Shown one piece after another: positions 1 to 8,502 of a DNA stretch of 64,000 nucleotides. The notes below the pieces were generated by a model. That model had not been told where the DNA came from. It did not search any database and saw only the letters and a program-made list of their open reading frames with translations. The position numbers and the translations under genes are program-made. How positions within the stretch are numbered: the first letter of the stretch is position 1; every line of letters begins with the position of its first letter. Source of the DNA: Streptomyces sp. MspMP-M5 (GTDB taxonomy: Bacteria > Actinomycetota > Actinomycetes > Streptomycetales > Streptomycetaceae); contig NZ_KB891887.1 in the NCBI RefSeq assembly GCF_000373585.1, positions 1-64,000 of the forward strand, written 5' to 3'.

Positions 1-728
1 TTGCGGGCGGTGGGCAGCAGGTTGTCCTGGCCGAGCAGGCAGGGGGTGCGGCCGCCGACGAGTTCCTTGCGGTAGTCGAAGGGCAGCGGGTCGAGATCGC
101 TGAAGCCGGTGTTGGTACGCCAGTTGGTGACGAAGGACATCGCCTGGTCTATCTCGGACTGCCACTGGGCGGGGGTCCAGTGCGCGACCGAGCCCGAGCC
201 GGTGCCGCAGAAGTGGCCGTTGAAGTGGGTGCCGATCTCGTGGCCCTCCAGCCACGCCGCGCGCACGTTCTTCAGCGTTGCCCTGATGTGGTCGTCGTTG
301 AGGTAGCCGATGTCGGAGGCGCCGACGCGGTTGTTCGGCGGGCGGTACATGCGCTTCTTCTCCTCGGGCAGCAGATACAGCCCGGAGAGGAAGAACGTCA
401 TCGCCGCGCCATGGTCCTCGGCGAGCTTGCGGAACCGCGGGAAGAGGCCGTTGCCCACCTCGCCCGCCCCGTCCCAGGAGAAGACGACGAACTGCGGCGG
501 CTTCTGGCCCGGTTCCAGCTTCTGCGGCCTGGGCGGCTGGTTGGGCTGCCTTCCGGTGAACGCGGTCGAGCCGTCGCCGATCGGCTTGCCCGGCGTCTTC
601 GCCCCGGAACTGGCCGCGACCTTGTCGGAGGTCGTCGACCCCCCGGAGAGCGAGCAGCCGGCCACGGAGAGCGCGGCCGCCGCTCCTATCCCGAGTCCGA
701 ATACGCCCCGGCGACTGATTTCACGCAT
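1..728 (-). CDS. Tat-exported lipoprotein, polysaccharide-deacetylase-like (partial, runs off left edge)
   Basis: The frame opens at the ATG at 728 and stays open to base 1, so only about 242 N-terminal residues are seen. The N-terminus carries a twin-arginine motif (SRRGVFG), a hydrophobic stretch and a lipobox (SVAGC), so the product should be an exported lipoprotein cleaved before Cys25. After a Pro/Gly-rich linker comes FVVFSWDGAGE and later GHEIGTHFNGHFC. These fit the NodB-like polysaccharide deacetylase fold, in which an early Asp and an HxxxH pair bind metal. The substrate is not evident; a cell-wall or exopolysaccharide N-acetyl group is the family expectation. The missing C-terminus prevents a firmer call. 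Confidence 0.75.
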   Translation of the reverse strand, partial: MREISRRGVFGLGIGAAAALSVAGCSLSGGSTTSDKVAASSGAKTPGKPIGDGSTAFTGRQPNQPPRPQKLEPGQKPPQFVVFSWDGAGEVGNGLFPRFRKLAEDHGAAMTFFLSGLYLLPEEKKRMYRPPNNRVGASDIGYLNDDHIRATLKNVRAAWLEGHEIGTHFNGHFCGTGSGSVAHWTPAQWQSEIDQAMSFVTNWRTNTGFSDLDPLPFDYRKELVGGRTPCLLGQDNLLPTAR

Positions 729-1177
729 AGCTTTTCCCAAGCATTCGATCGAAGTTCTGGTGGGTGGGACGGCCCGGGGTGTCTGTCAAACCCCTGGCCG
801 ACTGCGAGGTACCGGATGGCTACGGCCTACGCGCTAACCCCTGGGCCGCGTCCGCAGTCTTCGTCTCCCCTGCGCAACCGTCGCTCACTGAATTCCGCAT
901 ACCGTGCTCCCCGTGCCGATGGGCGACAGGACCATGAAAGCCCCAGCGGCCCTCGATCAACGCCCTTGGACGCCCATGACTCTGCGGGAGATCGCTACCG
1001 CGCCGGTAACGCCTCACTAACGGCCGCCTGGCAGGGCATCCGAGCACCGCCACTCCACCTCAACCCCAGGTGCGGTGGAGTGGCGATTCCCCTCGGTACG
1101 AGGAGAAGCCTGGCGCGGGCCGCTCGCCGTCTGTTTGGATGCGCACTGGACGGCGGATACGGAGGGATGGGGCAGAC
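729..1177. other. Gene-free intergenic stretch between divergent genes
   Basis: I see no convincing gene in these 449 bases. It must hold the promoters of the divergent lipoprotein and LysE genes. The only structure I recognise is the inverted repeat at 1048-1085, listed separately. Confidence 0.6.
1048..1085. promoter_or_regulatory. Inverted repeat upstream of the LysE exporter
   Basis: Arms CGCCACTCCACC (1048-1059) and GGTGGAGTGGCG (1074-1085) are perfectly complementary around a 14-base loop, about 90 bases before the exporter start. It could be an operator or an RNA hairpin in the leader. The function is inferred from position only. Confidence 0.35.
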
Positions 1178-1822
1178 ATGGTGTCCACGGAGAGCCTGTT
1201 GGCATTCGCGGCGATGTCGCTGCTGGTGATCGCGATTCCGGGGCCGAGCGTGCTGTTCGTCGTCGGCCGGGCCCTGGCACACGGCCGGCGCACGGCGCTG
1301 GCGACAGTTCTCGGCAACCTGCTCGGCTCCTACGTCCTGGTGCTGGCCGTGGCATGGGGCCTCGGAGCGCTGGTGGAGACCTCGGCGGCCGTGTTCACAG
1401 GCGTGAAACTGGCCGGTGCGGCGTATCTGGTCTACCTGGGCGTGCAGGCGTTCCGGCACCGCAAGGAGATGCGCGCGGCGGACATGGACGCGCCGGCGGG
1501 TGAGCGGCGCGGCGATCTGCGCACGATCCTGGACGGGGCCTTCGTGGGCGCCACCAACCCGAAGGGCATCGTCTTCTTCGCGGCGGTGCTCCCCCAGTTC
1601 GTGAACCACTCGGCCGGCCAAGTGCCCCTCCAGATGATGGAGTTGGGGCTGATCCCGGTGGCCATCGGTCTGGTCACGGACACCCTCTGGGGCCTGGGCG
1701 CCTCGGCGGCCCGTTCCTGGTTCGCCCGCTCGGACCGCCGCCTGTCGAAGGTCGGCGGAGCGGGCGGCCTGGCCATGATCGGCCTGGGCGTGACGGTGGC
1801 GGCGACGGGCCGCGCCGATTAG
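1178..1822 (+). CDS. LysE/RhtB family amino-acid exporter
   Basis: A 214-residue, very hydrophobic protein of normal LysE/RhtB length (about 200-215). The first helix contains the family signature AIPGPSVLFV. Further hydrophobic segments follow (GNLLGSYVLVLAVAWGLG, LAGAAYLVYLGVQAF, then two near the C-terminus), matching the six-helix family pattern. NPKGIVFFAAVLPQFV is the conserved mid-protein block. The family exports amino acids or related small metabolites across the cytoplasmic membrane; the substrate cannot be read here. The ATG at 1178 was chosen because the protein begins directly before the first helix and a GGAGGG sequence lies 12 bases upstream. It is a single gene with no coupled partner. 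Confidence 0.85.
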   Translation: MVSTESLLAFAAMSLLVIAIPGPSVLFVVGRALAHGRRTALATVLGNLLGSYVLVLAVAWGLGALVETSAAVFTGVKLAGAAYLVYLGVQAFRHRKEMRAADMDAPAGERRGDLRTILDGAFVGATNPKGIVFFAAVLPQFVNHSAGQVPLQMMELGLIPVAIGLVTDTLWGLGASAARSWFARSDRRLSKVGGAGGLAMIGLGVTVAATGRAD

Positions 1823-2038
1823 GGCCTTGCCGAGGGCGAGGGTGAGGACAAGAGCGGCCCTGCGGGGCCTTGTGGGCGCCGGTCGACTGCCTGGGACGCC
1901 CATTACAGATACCCCTGTTCACCGGATCCACACGCCCCGTTCACGGTGAAATCGATCATGGGCAACTCGCGCCCGGCCTCATACCATTGCCCGCTGCTCC
2001 GGACGGGGCGGCACGCAGCTCTCAAGGGAACGGACAGC

Positions 2039-3166
2039 ATGGCAGTACGAGCAAAAGGCAAGCTTGCGATCTTCGGCACCGTGGGGGCGCTGGCCGCCGC
2101 GGTCTTCGCGGGCGGTGCCCTGTGGCCGGGCGGCAGCGAGGCCGAAGCCGCCGGGTCGTCGTCGCGGGTCGCGTCGGTGGAACTGAAGCACTGGCCCGAG
2201 CCCGTGGCCGAGAAGCTCGGCAAGGTCATCACGGACCACGGCCACCAGGGCGCGTACGCGGTCTTCGACGCGGACAACACCACGTACCGCAATGACTTGG
2301 AGGAGGCCCTGCTCCCCTTCCTGGAGCAGAAGGGCGTCCTGACCCGCAAGACCATGAACCCGTCCCTGAAGGTCATCCCCTTCAAGGACACCGCGACCCA
2401 CAAGGAGAGCCTCTACAGCTACTACAACCGCCTGTGCGAGGTGGACGACCAGGTCTGCTACCCCTGGGCGGCGCAGATCTTCTCGGGCTTCACCCTGAAG
2501 CAGCTCAAGGGGTACGTCGACGAGCTGATGGCGTACGGCAAGCCGATACCCGCCGAGTACTACCAGGGCGGGAAGCTGACCAAGACCGAGGTGCAGCCGC
2601 CGCGCCCCACTCCGGGCATGCAGGAGCTCTACAAGTCGCTGCGCAGGCACGGCATCGAGGTGTACGTGGTGAGCGCGGCCTCCGAGGACCTGGTGCGGAT
2701 GGTCCTGAGCGATCCCAAATACGGCTACGACGTGAAGCCGCAGAACGTCCTCGGTGTCTCCATGCTGCTCAAGGACCGCAAGACGGGCGAGGTGACCAGT
2801 TCCCGCAAGGAGATCGCGGCCGGCCGCTTCGACCCGGCCAAGCTCGCCGGCCATGAGCTGACGCCGACCCTGTGGGCGCCGCTGACCTGGTACGAAGGCA
2901 AGCCGGCGGCGATCAGCACCTACATCGACCAGTGGAAGAAGCCGATCCTCGCGGCGGGCGACACGCCCAAGAGCGACGGCCCGATGCTCTTCCACTCCAC
3001 CGATGTGGAGCACGGTGGGGTCCGTGTCTGGGTGAACCGCAAGGCCAGCTCCATGAAGGAGCTCGACGAGATGAAGCGTTCCAACGCCGCGCGGCAGAAG
3101 GAACTGGGGCAGCAGGTCACCGCCGACAAGCGCTGGCTGACCGTGACTCCGGAGCAGATCAGCTGA
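2039..3166 (+). CDS. Secreted HAD-superfamily phosphatase (phosphorylcholine-phosphatase-like)
   Basis: A 375-residue protein starting at the ATG at 2039 (AAGGGA upstream). It has an N-terminal hydrophobic segment (FGTVGALAAAVFAGGAL) that should act as a signal peptide or anchor. Residues 73-81 read YAVFDADNT, the HAD motif I with nucleophile Asp77 and acid/base Asp79. A late GDTPKSDGPM is the metal-binding motif IV. The LCEVDDQVCYPW block and overall length resemble Pseudomonas-type phosphorylcholine phosphatases, so an extracellular phosphomonoesterase releasing phosphate from choline or similar esters is the best guess. The HAD call is firm and the substrate is inferred. The gene is monocistronic. 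Confidence 0.75.
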   Translation: MAVRAKGKLAIFGTVGALAAAVFAGGALWPGGSEAEAAGSSSRVASVELKHWPEPVAEKLGKVITDHGHQGAYAVFDADNTTYRNDLEEALLPFLEQKGVLTRKTMNPSLKVIPFKDTATHKESLYSYYNRLCEVDDQVCYPWAAQIFSGFTLKQLKGYVDELMAYGKPIPAEYYQGGKLTKTEVQPPRPTPGMQELYKSLRRHGIEVYVVSAASEDLVRMVLSDPKYGYDVKPQNVLGVSMLLKDRKTGEVTSSRKEIAAGRFDPAKLAGHELTPTLWAPLTWYEGKPAAISTYIDQWKKPILAAGDTPKSDGPMLFHSTDVEHGGVRVWVNRKASSMKELDEMKRSNAARQKELGQQVTADKRWLTVTPEQIS

Positions 3167-3329
3167 GCAGGTCGACCGGGCGGATCGGCTGGGCATCGAC
3201 TGAGCGGATCTGCTGAACCGCTGCCTTGATGCGGCCGGCGCGGACGGTGCACCGGGACCAGGCTGTCCACCTTGCCTGTTTCCGGTGTCCGGCCGTTGCC
3301 CGCCGCCTGGCCGTGGCATCGTAGGCACC

Positions 3330-4076
3330 ATGTGCGGTCGATTCGTGGCCACCCGCAGCCCGCAGGACCTGGCCGGCCTCTTCCACGTCACGCAGTGGGA
3401 TCCGGCGGACCTCGTCGCGCCGAGTTGGAACGTGGCGCCCACCGACGACGTGTGGACGGTGCTGGAACGCCTGGACCGCGACACCGGAGCCGTGGAACGG
3501 CAGCTGCGGTCGCTGCGGTGGGGGCTGGTGCCGTCATGGGCGAAGAGCCTGAGCGTCGGCGCGAAGATGATCAATGCGCGGGTGGAGACGGTGCACGAGA
3601 AGCCCGCCTACCGCCGCGCGTTCACCAGGCGACGCTGTCTGCTGCCCGCGGACGGCTTCTACGAGTGGCAGGCACTGCCGCCCGCCGAGGGCTCCAAGGC
3701 GAAGCCCCGGAAGCAGCCGTACTTCATCAGTCCCGAGGGCGGGCAGGTCATGGCGCTGGCGGGTCTGTACGAGTTCTGGCGCGATCCTGGCGTGGCAGCG
3801 GACGACGACCCGGCGGCGTGGCTGGCCACCTGCACCCTCATCACCACCGAGGCCGCCGACGCCGCCGGCCGCATCCACCCGCGCATGCCGCTGGCCATCG
3901 CACCCGATCACTACGACGAGTGGCTGGACCCGGCACATCACGACGGCGACGAGCTGCGGGCCCTGCTGACGACACCCGCCAACGGGAACCTCGACGCCCT
4001 GGCCGTCGGCACCGCGGTCAACAGCGTCCGCAACAACGGCCCCCACCTGCTGGACCCGGCCCTCCCCCAGGGCTGA
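3330..4076 (+). CDS. SRAP-domain protein (YedK/HMCES family)
   Basis: A 248-residue protein beginning MCGRF, the invariant start of the SRAP family. Cys2 becomes N-terminal after removal of Met and forms the thiazolidine link with abasic sites in single-stranded DNA. The conserved active-site blocks are visible: NARVETV, a DGFYEWQ segment with the catalytic Glu, and RIHPRMPLAI with the active-site His. The protein therefore shields or repairs abasic sites in the cytoplasm. The start is fixed by the need for Cys at position 2, so in-frame codons upstream are rejected. It is a single gene between unrelated genes, and no SOS box is evident. Confidence 0.92.
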   Translation: MCGRFVATRSPQDLAGLFHVTQWDPADLVAPSWNVAPTDDVWTVLERLDRDTGAVERQLRSLRWGLVPSWAKSLSVGAKMINARVETVHEKPAYRRAFTRRRCLLPADGFYEWQALPPAEGSKAKPRKQPYFISPEGGQVMALAGLYEFWRDPGVAADDDPAAWLATCTLITTEAADAAGRIHPRMPLAIAPDHYDEWLDPAHHDGDELRALLTTPANGNLDALAVGTAVNSVRNNGPHLLDPALPQG

Positions 4077-4312
4077 ATGCCTGACCGCCCCGGTGCCCCG
4101 GGATTCCTTCCTCCAGGCTGCCGGTCGTCAACTCCACCTGGACGTCCGGTAGTTCGTGGCCGCCCTCCGGTGGGCCGTTCAGGAGGGCGCAGCGCTCCGG
4201 GGAGAAGAGCTGGTACCAGCACGGGCGGGGCTCGTCGATCGGGACACCGCCGCGGGGCGCCGAGCTGTGCTACGGTTTCAGGGTTGCAGTTGTGGTACCC
4301 ATGAACCTATGT

Positions 4313-4344
4313 GCGCCTGACGGGAATGTTTCTCCTTCAGGCGC
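4313..4344 (+). promoter_or_regulatory. Hairpin in the leader of the cold-shock gene
   Basis: GCGCCTGA (4313-4320) and TCAGGCGC (4337-4344) form a perfect 8-bp stem around a 16-base loop containing TTTCTCC. It lies 56 bases before the cold-shock ATG. It could be part of a temperature-responsive leader, as is known for cold-shock genes in other bacteria, or an operator. The role is inferred from position. Confidence 0.4.
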
Positions 4345-4399
4345 GCTATTTGTTTCCGGCATCTCCGGATGGGGCCTCTGCCTACAGAAGGAGAAAGTC

Positions 4400-4603
4400 A
4401 TGACGCAGGGAACTGTGAAGTGGTTCAACGCCGAAAAGGGTTTCGGCTTCATTCAGCAGGACGGCGGCGGCCCCGACGTCTTCGCCCACTACTCGAACAT
4501 CGCGACCCAGGGCTTCCGTGAGCTCCAGGAGGGCCAGCGGGTCTCCTTCGACGTGACCCAGGGCCAGAAGGGCCCGCAGGCGGAGAACATCGTCCCCGCC
4601 TGA
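4400..4603 (+). CDS. Cold-shock protein (CspA family)
   Basis: A 67-residue single cold-shock domain with both RNA-binding motifs: RNP1 as KGFGFI and RNP2 as VFAHY. It should bind single-stranded RNA and DNA as an RNA chaperone and melt structures at low temperature. The ATG at 4400 follows AAGGAG by six bases. In-frame codons further upstream would add about 36 residues outside the family length and are rejected. A strong terminator follows (4662-4694), and then a DEAD-box helicase gene, so two RNA-remodelling genes sit side by side. A leader hairpin lies upstream. Confidence 0.95.
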   Translation: MTQGTVKWFNAEKGFGFIQQDGGGPDVFAHYSNIATQGFRELQEGQRVSFDVTQGQKGPQAENIVPA

Positions 4604-4661
4604 TAACCGGCCCGATATCCGGGCTGATATCCGGCCCGACAACCGGTCGCTTATCCGCTCA

Positions 4662-4697
4662 CCGGGGTCTGCACTGTGATGGTGCGGACCCCGGTTT
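4662..4697 (+). terminator. Rho-independent-type terminator after the cold-shock gene
   Basis: CCGGGGTCTGCAC (4662-4674) pairs with GTGCGGACCCCGG (4682-4694) with one G-T wobble around a 7-base loop, followed by TTT. This is a strong actinobacterial-style hairpin and should separate the cold-shock gene from the helicase. Confidence 0.8.
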
Positions 4698-4733
4698 GCG
4701 CTGTTCCAGGAAGCCAGGAAGGCAGATCACTGC

Positions 4734-6347
4734 ATGGCCCGTAGGTCCCAGAACCAGAAGTCGAACCGACGCACCGCGTCCGCACCGTCCGCCGCATCGT
4801 CTCCGAGGGAATTCCGGCTGCCGGAAAGCACGACGCCCGCACTTCCCGCCGTCGAGGACTTCGCCGGTCTGGACATGCCTCCGGCGCTGCTCAAGACCCT
4901 CACCGCACAGGGTGTGACCACCCCGTTCCCCATCCAGGCCGCCACGCTGCCCAACTCGCTCGCCGGCCGTGACCTGCTGGGACGGGGCCGCACCGGTTCC
5001 GGCAAGACCCTGGCGTTCGGACTGGCACTGCTGGCCCGCACGGCCGGACTGCGCGCGGAGTCCAAGGCCCCCCTCGCCCTCGTTCTGGTGCCCACCCGTG
5101 AGCTCGCCCAGCAGGTGACGGACGCGCTGACCCCCTACGCGACGGCGGTGAACCTCCGGCTGACCACCGTGGTCGGCGGACTGTCGATCACCAAGCAGGC
5201 CGCCACGCTCCGCCGCGGCGCCGAGGTGCTCGTGGCGACGCCGGGCAGGCTCAACGACCTGGTGGAACGCGGGGACTGTGAGCTGGACGACGTCCGCATC
5301 ACGGTGCTGGACGAAGCCGACCAGATGACCGACATGGGCTTCCTGCCGCAGATCACCAAGCTGATCCAGCAGGTACGGGCCGACGGGCAGCGGATGCTGT
5401 TCTCCGCCACGCTCGACGGCAACATCGACCGCCTGGTGCAGCGGTTCCTGACCGACCCCGTGGTGCACTCCGTGGACCCGTCGGCGGGAGCGGTGAGCAC
5501 CATGGAGCACCACGTGTTCCACGTCCTGGACGAGACCGACAAGAAGGCCGTCGTCACGCGCATCGCGGCCCGTGACGGCCGGCTCATCCTCTTCCTCGAC
5601 ACCAAGAGGTCCGCGGACCGGCTCGCCAAGCGGCTGCTGGCCGTCGGTGTCCGAGCGGCGGCGCTGCACGGAGGACGTTCCCAGCCGCAGCGCACCCGCA
5701 CCCTGGAACAGTTCAAGAACGGCCAGGTCACCGCGCTGGTCGCGACGAACGTCGCGGCCCGGGGCATTCATATCGACGATCTCGACCTCGTCGTGAACGT
5801 CGATCCCCCCACCGATCACAAGGACTACCTCCACCGCGGCGGCCGCACGGCCCGGGCCGGCGGTTCCGGCAGCGTGATCACGCTGGTCCTGCCCGAGCAG
5901 AAGAGGGACGTCACCCGGCTCATGTCCCATGCGGGCATCCGTCCGCGGACGGCCCGCATCAGGTCGGGCGACGCGGAGCTGGCCACCCTCACCGGTGCGC
6001 GCGAGCCGTCCGGCGTGGCCGTCACCATCGAGGTCCCCCAGCAGGCGGCACCGGCGGCGTCCCGTCCGCAGCGGAAGGCCGGCGCCGAGCCCGGTAGGCG
6101 GCAGGCCCGCCGACGCCGCAGCGGCGGCGGGGCCGCGGCGGCGACAACCGCCGGCACCGGGCAGGGGCAGGGGGGCCAGCGCTCGGAGCGCCGAGCAGCG
6201 GCCGGGACCGCCACCGGCGGCGGCGCTGCCCCGGGCGGGCGCGGAGCCAGCCGCCGGGCGAGGGCCGGCAAGGCCGCGGGCGGAGCCGGCCGCGCGGGCG
6301 GCCGCAACCCCGACCGCCGGGGCGGCCGCCGCAGCTCCGCGGCCTAG
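4734..6347 (+). CDS. DEAD-box ATP-dependent RNA helicase
   Basis: A 537-residue SF2 helicase with a complete motif set: Q-motif block FPIQAATLP, motif I GRTGSGKT, Ia PTRELAQQ, II LDEADQM, III SAT, V ARGIHI and VI HRGGRTARAG. The last 150 residues are Arg/Gly/Ala-rich and low in complexity, a typical basic RNA-binding tail. It should unwind short RNA duplexes using ATP, probably in ribosome assembly or cold adaptation. The upstream cold-shock gene supports that context, though a terminator lies between them. The gene ends 24 bases before the convergent kinase gene. The 12-base string CTAGTACACCGG occurs at both stop codons. Confidence 0.93.
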   Translation: MARRSQNQKSNRRTASAPSAASSPREFRLPESTTPALPAVEDFAGLDMPPALLKTLTAQGVTTPFPIQAATLPNSLAGRDLLGRGRTGSGKTLAFGLALLARTAGLRAESKAPLALVLVPTRELAQQVTDALTPYATAVNLRLTTVVGGLSITKQAATLRRGAEVLVATPGRLNDLVERGDCELDDVRITVLDEADQMTDMGFLPQITKLIQQVRADGQRMLFSATLDGNIDRLVQRFLTDPVVHSVDPSAGAVSTMEHHVFHVLDETDKKAVVTRIAARDGRLILFLDTKRSADRLAKRLLAVGVRAAALHGGRSQPQRTRTLEQFKNGQVTALVATNVAARGIHIDDLDLVVNVDPPTDHKDYLHRGGRTARAGGSGSVITLVLPEQKRDVTRLMSHAGIRPRTARIRSGDAELATLTGAREPSGVAVTIEVPQQAAPAASRPQRKAGAEPGRRQARRRRSGGGAAAATTAGTGQGQGGQRSERRAAAGTATGGGAAPGGRGASRRARAGKAAGGAGRAGGRNPDRRGGRRSSAA

Positions 6348-6371
6348 TACACCGGCCCTGGCACGTCGGCG

Positions 6372-8462
6372 CTAGTACACCGGCAACGCCAGCAGAGTCG
6401 CGTGGTTGAGGACGAAGAGGCGGTTGCCGTCGGCGGCGATGGAGCGGGGCCGGCCGCCGGAGAGGGCGTAGGTCTGGGGCTGGCCCTCTCCGGAGCGGGG
6501 GAGGCCGCTGACCCCGGTGTCCTCGCTCTCCACGATCCAGACGCCGTTGCCCTGGACGACCGGCGGCTGCCACGGAGGGGCGACGCCGGCGATCATCATC
6601 GCGCCGACGGCCTGGCTGCCGTCGGTGCGCACCCGCCGCAGTGCCTCGCAGTCCAGTGCGTAGACGACTCCGCCGGCCACGGCGGGCGGGCCCCAGCCGG
6701 CGGTGCCCCGCTGGGGCGGTCGCATCGGGTTCAGGGCCCACAGTTGGCGGCCGCCGGTGACCTCCACGGCCGCCAGGGTGCGCCCGCCGAGATAGACGGT
6801 GCCGCCGTCGACGGCGGGCCGGAGCGCCCCGGCGGCCTGGCCCTTGCGGACCCAGGCACGGGCGCCGTCCTGGGCGCGGACCGCCGCCACGTCGCCGGTC
6901 TCGGTGCAGAGCACCAGATGGCCGGCGCCGAGGGCCGCGACGGGGTGGCCGCCGGACAGCGGCAGCGGTGGCTGCCGGGTCCACCGCACCTTCCCGTCGG
7001 TCCCCACGCAGCGCAGCCGGCCGTCGGTCGTCAGCAGGTAGACGGCGTGGGCGTCGGCGGCCAGCAGAGCGCCCACCTGCGCGTCCACCGTCCATCGGGG
7101 CGATCCGGTGGCGGCGACCCAGGTACGCAGCATGCCCTCGCCGTCGGCAGTGGCCACCAGGCGGTCGCCGATCGAGAGGTAGCCGGCGTCCGCCTTCGCG
7201 TCGCCGACCCGCCACCGTTCCCGGCCGTCGGTGACCTCGCGGGCCGCGATGCCGCCGCCGGAGGCCGCGAACACCACCACGTCGCGCACCGGCAGCGGAG
7301 CCGGCGATCCGGCGTCGGCGACGTCCTGGACGGGTCCCCACAGCGGCTTCGGGGTGCCGTCGGCGGAGCCGAGGGGCGCCACCCGCACCTGGGCGGCCGG
7401 CGGGATGTCGAAGGGGTCGGCCGGGGCGTCACCGCGGCCGAGCCACCAGGCGGTACCGCCGCCCGCCGCGGCCAGCACTGCCCCACCTCCGGCGGCCGCG
7501 ACCAGCAGCCGCCGCCGGGTGAGGCCGGCGTTGCCGCCGGTCGCTCCGGACCCGTTGGTGGGCACGGAACCGGCCTGACGTTCCGTCAGGCGGCGTGCGG
7601 CGGCTTCGCGTTGCCGGATCTCGTCCCCCAACGGGCCGGACTTCCACAGCTTTTCCGGCCGGCGCGGTGCCGCCGCGGCCTCGGCCACCTGGCCGGGCAG
7701 CGGGCGGGCCGCCGGGTCCTTGGCGAAGCAGGGCGTGAGGAGGTGGCGCAGGGCCTCGGGCACGGCTCCCAGGTCCGGGTCGCCGTGCACGACCTCGTAG
7801 AGGACGGCGGTGATCTCGGCGCCGGTGTATGCTGGCCGGCCGCCCGCGGCGAAGGCGAGGACGGCACCGAGGGAGAAGACGTCGGCCGCCGGTCCGACGC
7901 GCCGGCCGAGGACCTGTTCCGGCGCGCCGTAGCCGGGGGTGACCGGGATCTGTCCGGTGCGGGTGAGGGTCAGGCCGTGTTCGGGGCGGGCGATACCGAA
8001 GTCGATCAGGCGGGGGCCGCGCGAGGTGAGGACGACGTTGGGCGGCTTCACGTCGCGGTGGACGAGGCCGGTGGTGTGCACATCCTGGAGCGTGCGGGCC
8101 AGGGACCGTGCCAGTTCCCGCACGGCGGCGTCGTCGAGCGGGCCGAAGCGCGTGACGGCGTCGTCCAGTGTCGGGCCGGCCAGGAACTCGGTGGCGATCC
8201 ACGGCCTGCCGCCCGCCAACTCGGCGGCCAGTACGCGTGCCACGCCCTCGCTGGTGACGGCCTGCGCGGTGCGCGCCTCGCGGAGGAAGCGGTCGGCCAG
8301 GTGCCCGTCGTGGGCGAGTTCCGGCAGCAGGACCTTCACCGCCGCGGGGCGGCCGGCGGCGTCCGCGCCGAAGTACACCTTGCCCATGCCGCCCTCGCCG
8401 AGGACGCCGTGGAGGCGGTAGGGGCCCAGGCGGAGCGGGTCTCCCTGGCCGAGGGGTTTCAC
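6372..8462 (-). CDS. Membrane Ser/Thr protein kinase with PQQ-type beta-propeller sensor
   Basis: A 696-residue Hanks-type kinase and the last gene of a three-gene operon. The kinase domain (about 14-270) has the glycine loop GEGGMGKVY, Lys43 in AVKVL, the catalytic loop VHRDVKPPN, the DFG motif LIDFGIA and a PGYGAPE activation segment, so it should be active. A single hydrophobic segment near residue 325 (LLVAAAGGGAVLAAAGGG) anchors it. About 340 residues follow with repeated tryptophan-docking blades (for example GRERWRVGD, GARAWVRKG, GRQLWALNP) of a PQQ-like propeller, probably outside the cell. The upstream kinase ends 40 bases before this start. The ligand is unknown. Confidence 0.88.
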   Translation of the reverse strand: MKPLGQGDPLRLGPYRLHGVLGEGGMGKVYFGADAAGRPAAVKVLLPELAHDGHLADRFLREARTAQAVTSEGVARVLAAELAGGRPWIATEFLAGPTLDDAVTRFGPLDDAAVRELARSLARTLQDVHTTGLVHRDVKPPNVVLTSRGPRLIDFGIARPEHGLTLTRTGQIPVTPGYGAPEQVLGRRVGPAADVFSLGAVLAFAAGGRPAYTGAEITAVLYEVVHGDPDLGAVPEALRHLLTPCFAKDPAARPLPGQVAEAAAAPRRPEKLWKSGPLGDEIRQREAAARRLTERQAGSVPTNGSGATGGNAGLTRRRLLVAAAGGGAVLAAAGGGTAWWLGRGDAPADPFDIPPAAQVRVAPLGSADGTPKPLWGPVQDVADAGSPAPLPVRDVVVFAASGGGIAAREVTDGRERWRVGDAKADAGYLSIGDRLVATADGEGMLRTWVAATGSPRWTVDAQVGALLAADAHAVYLLTTDGRLRCVGTDGKVRWTRQPPLPLSGGHPVAALGAGHLVLCTETGDVAAVRAQDGARAWVRKGQAAGALRPAVDGGTVYLGGRTLAAVEVTGGRQLWALNPMRPPQRGTAGWGPPAVAGGVVYALDCEALRRVRTDGSQAVGAMMIAGVAPPWQPPVVQGNGVWIVESEDTGVSGLPRSGEGQPQTYALSGGRPRSIAADGNRLFVLNHATLLALPVY

Positions 8463-8502
8463 GGGCGGTCGTCTCCTGGATGGCTGGTGAAGGGCGGAGT
8501 GG

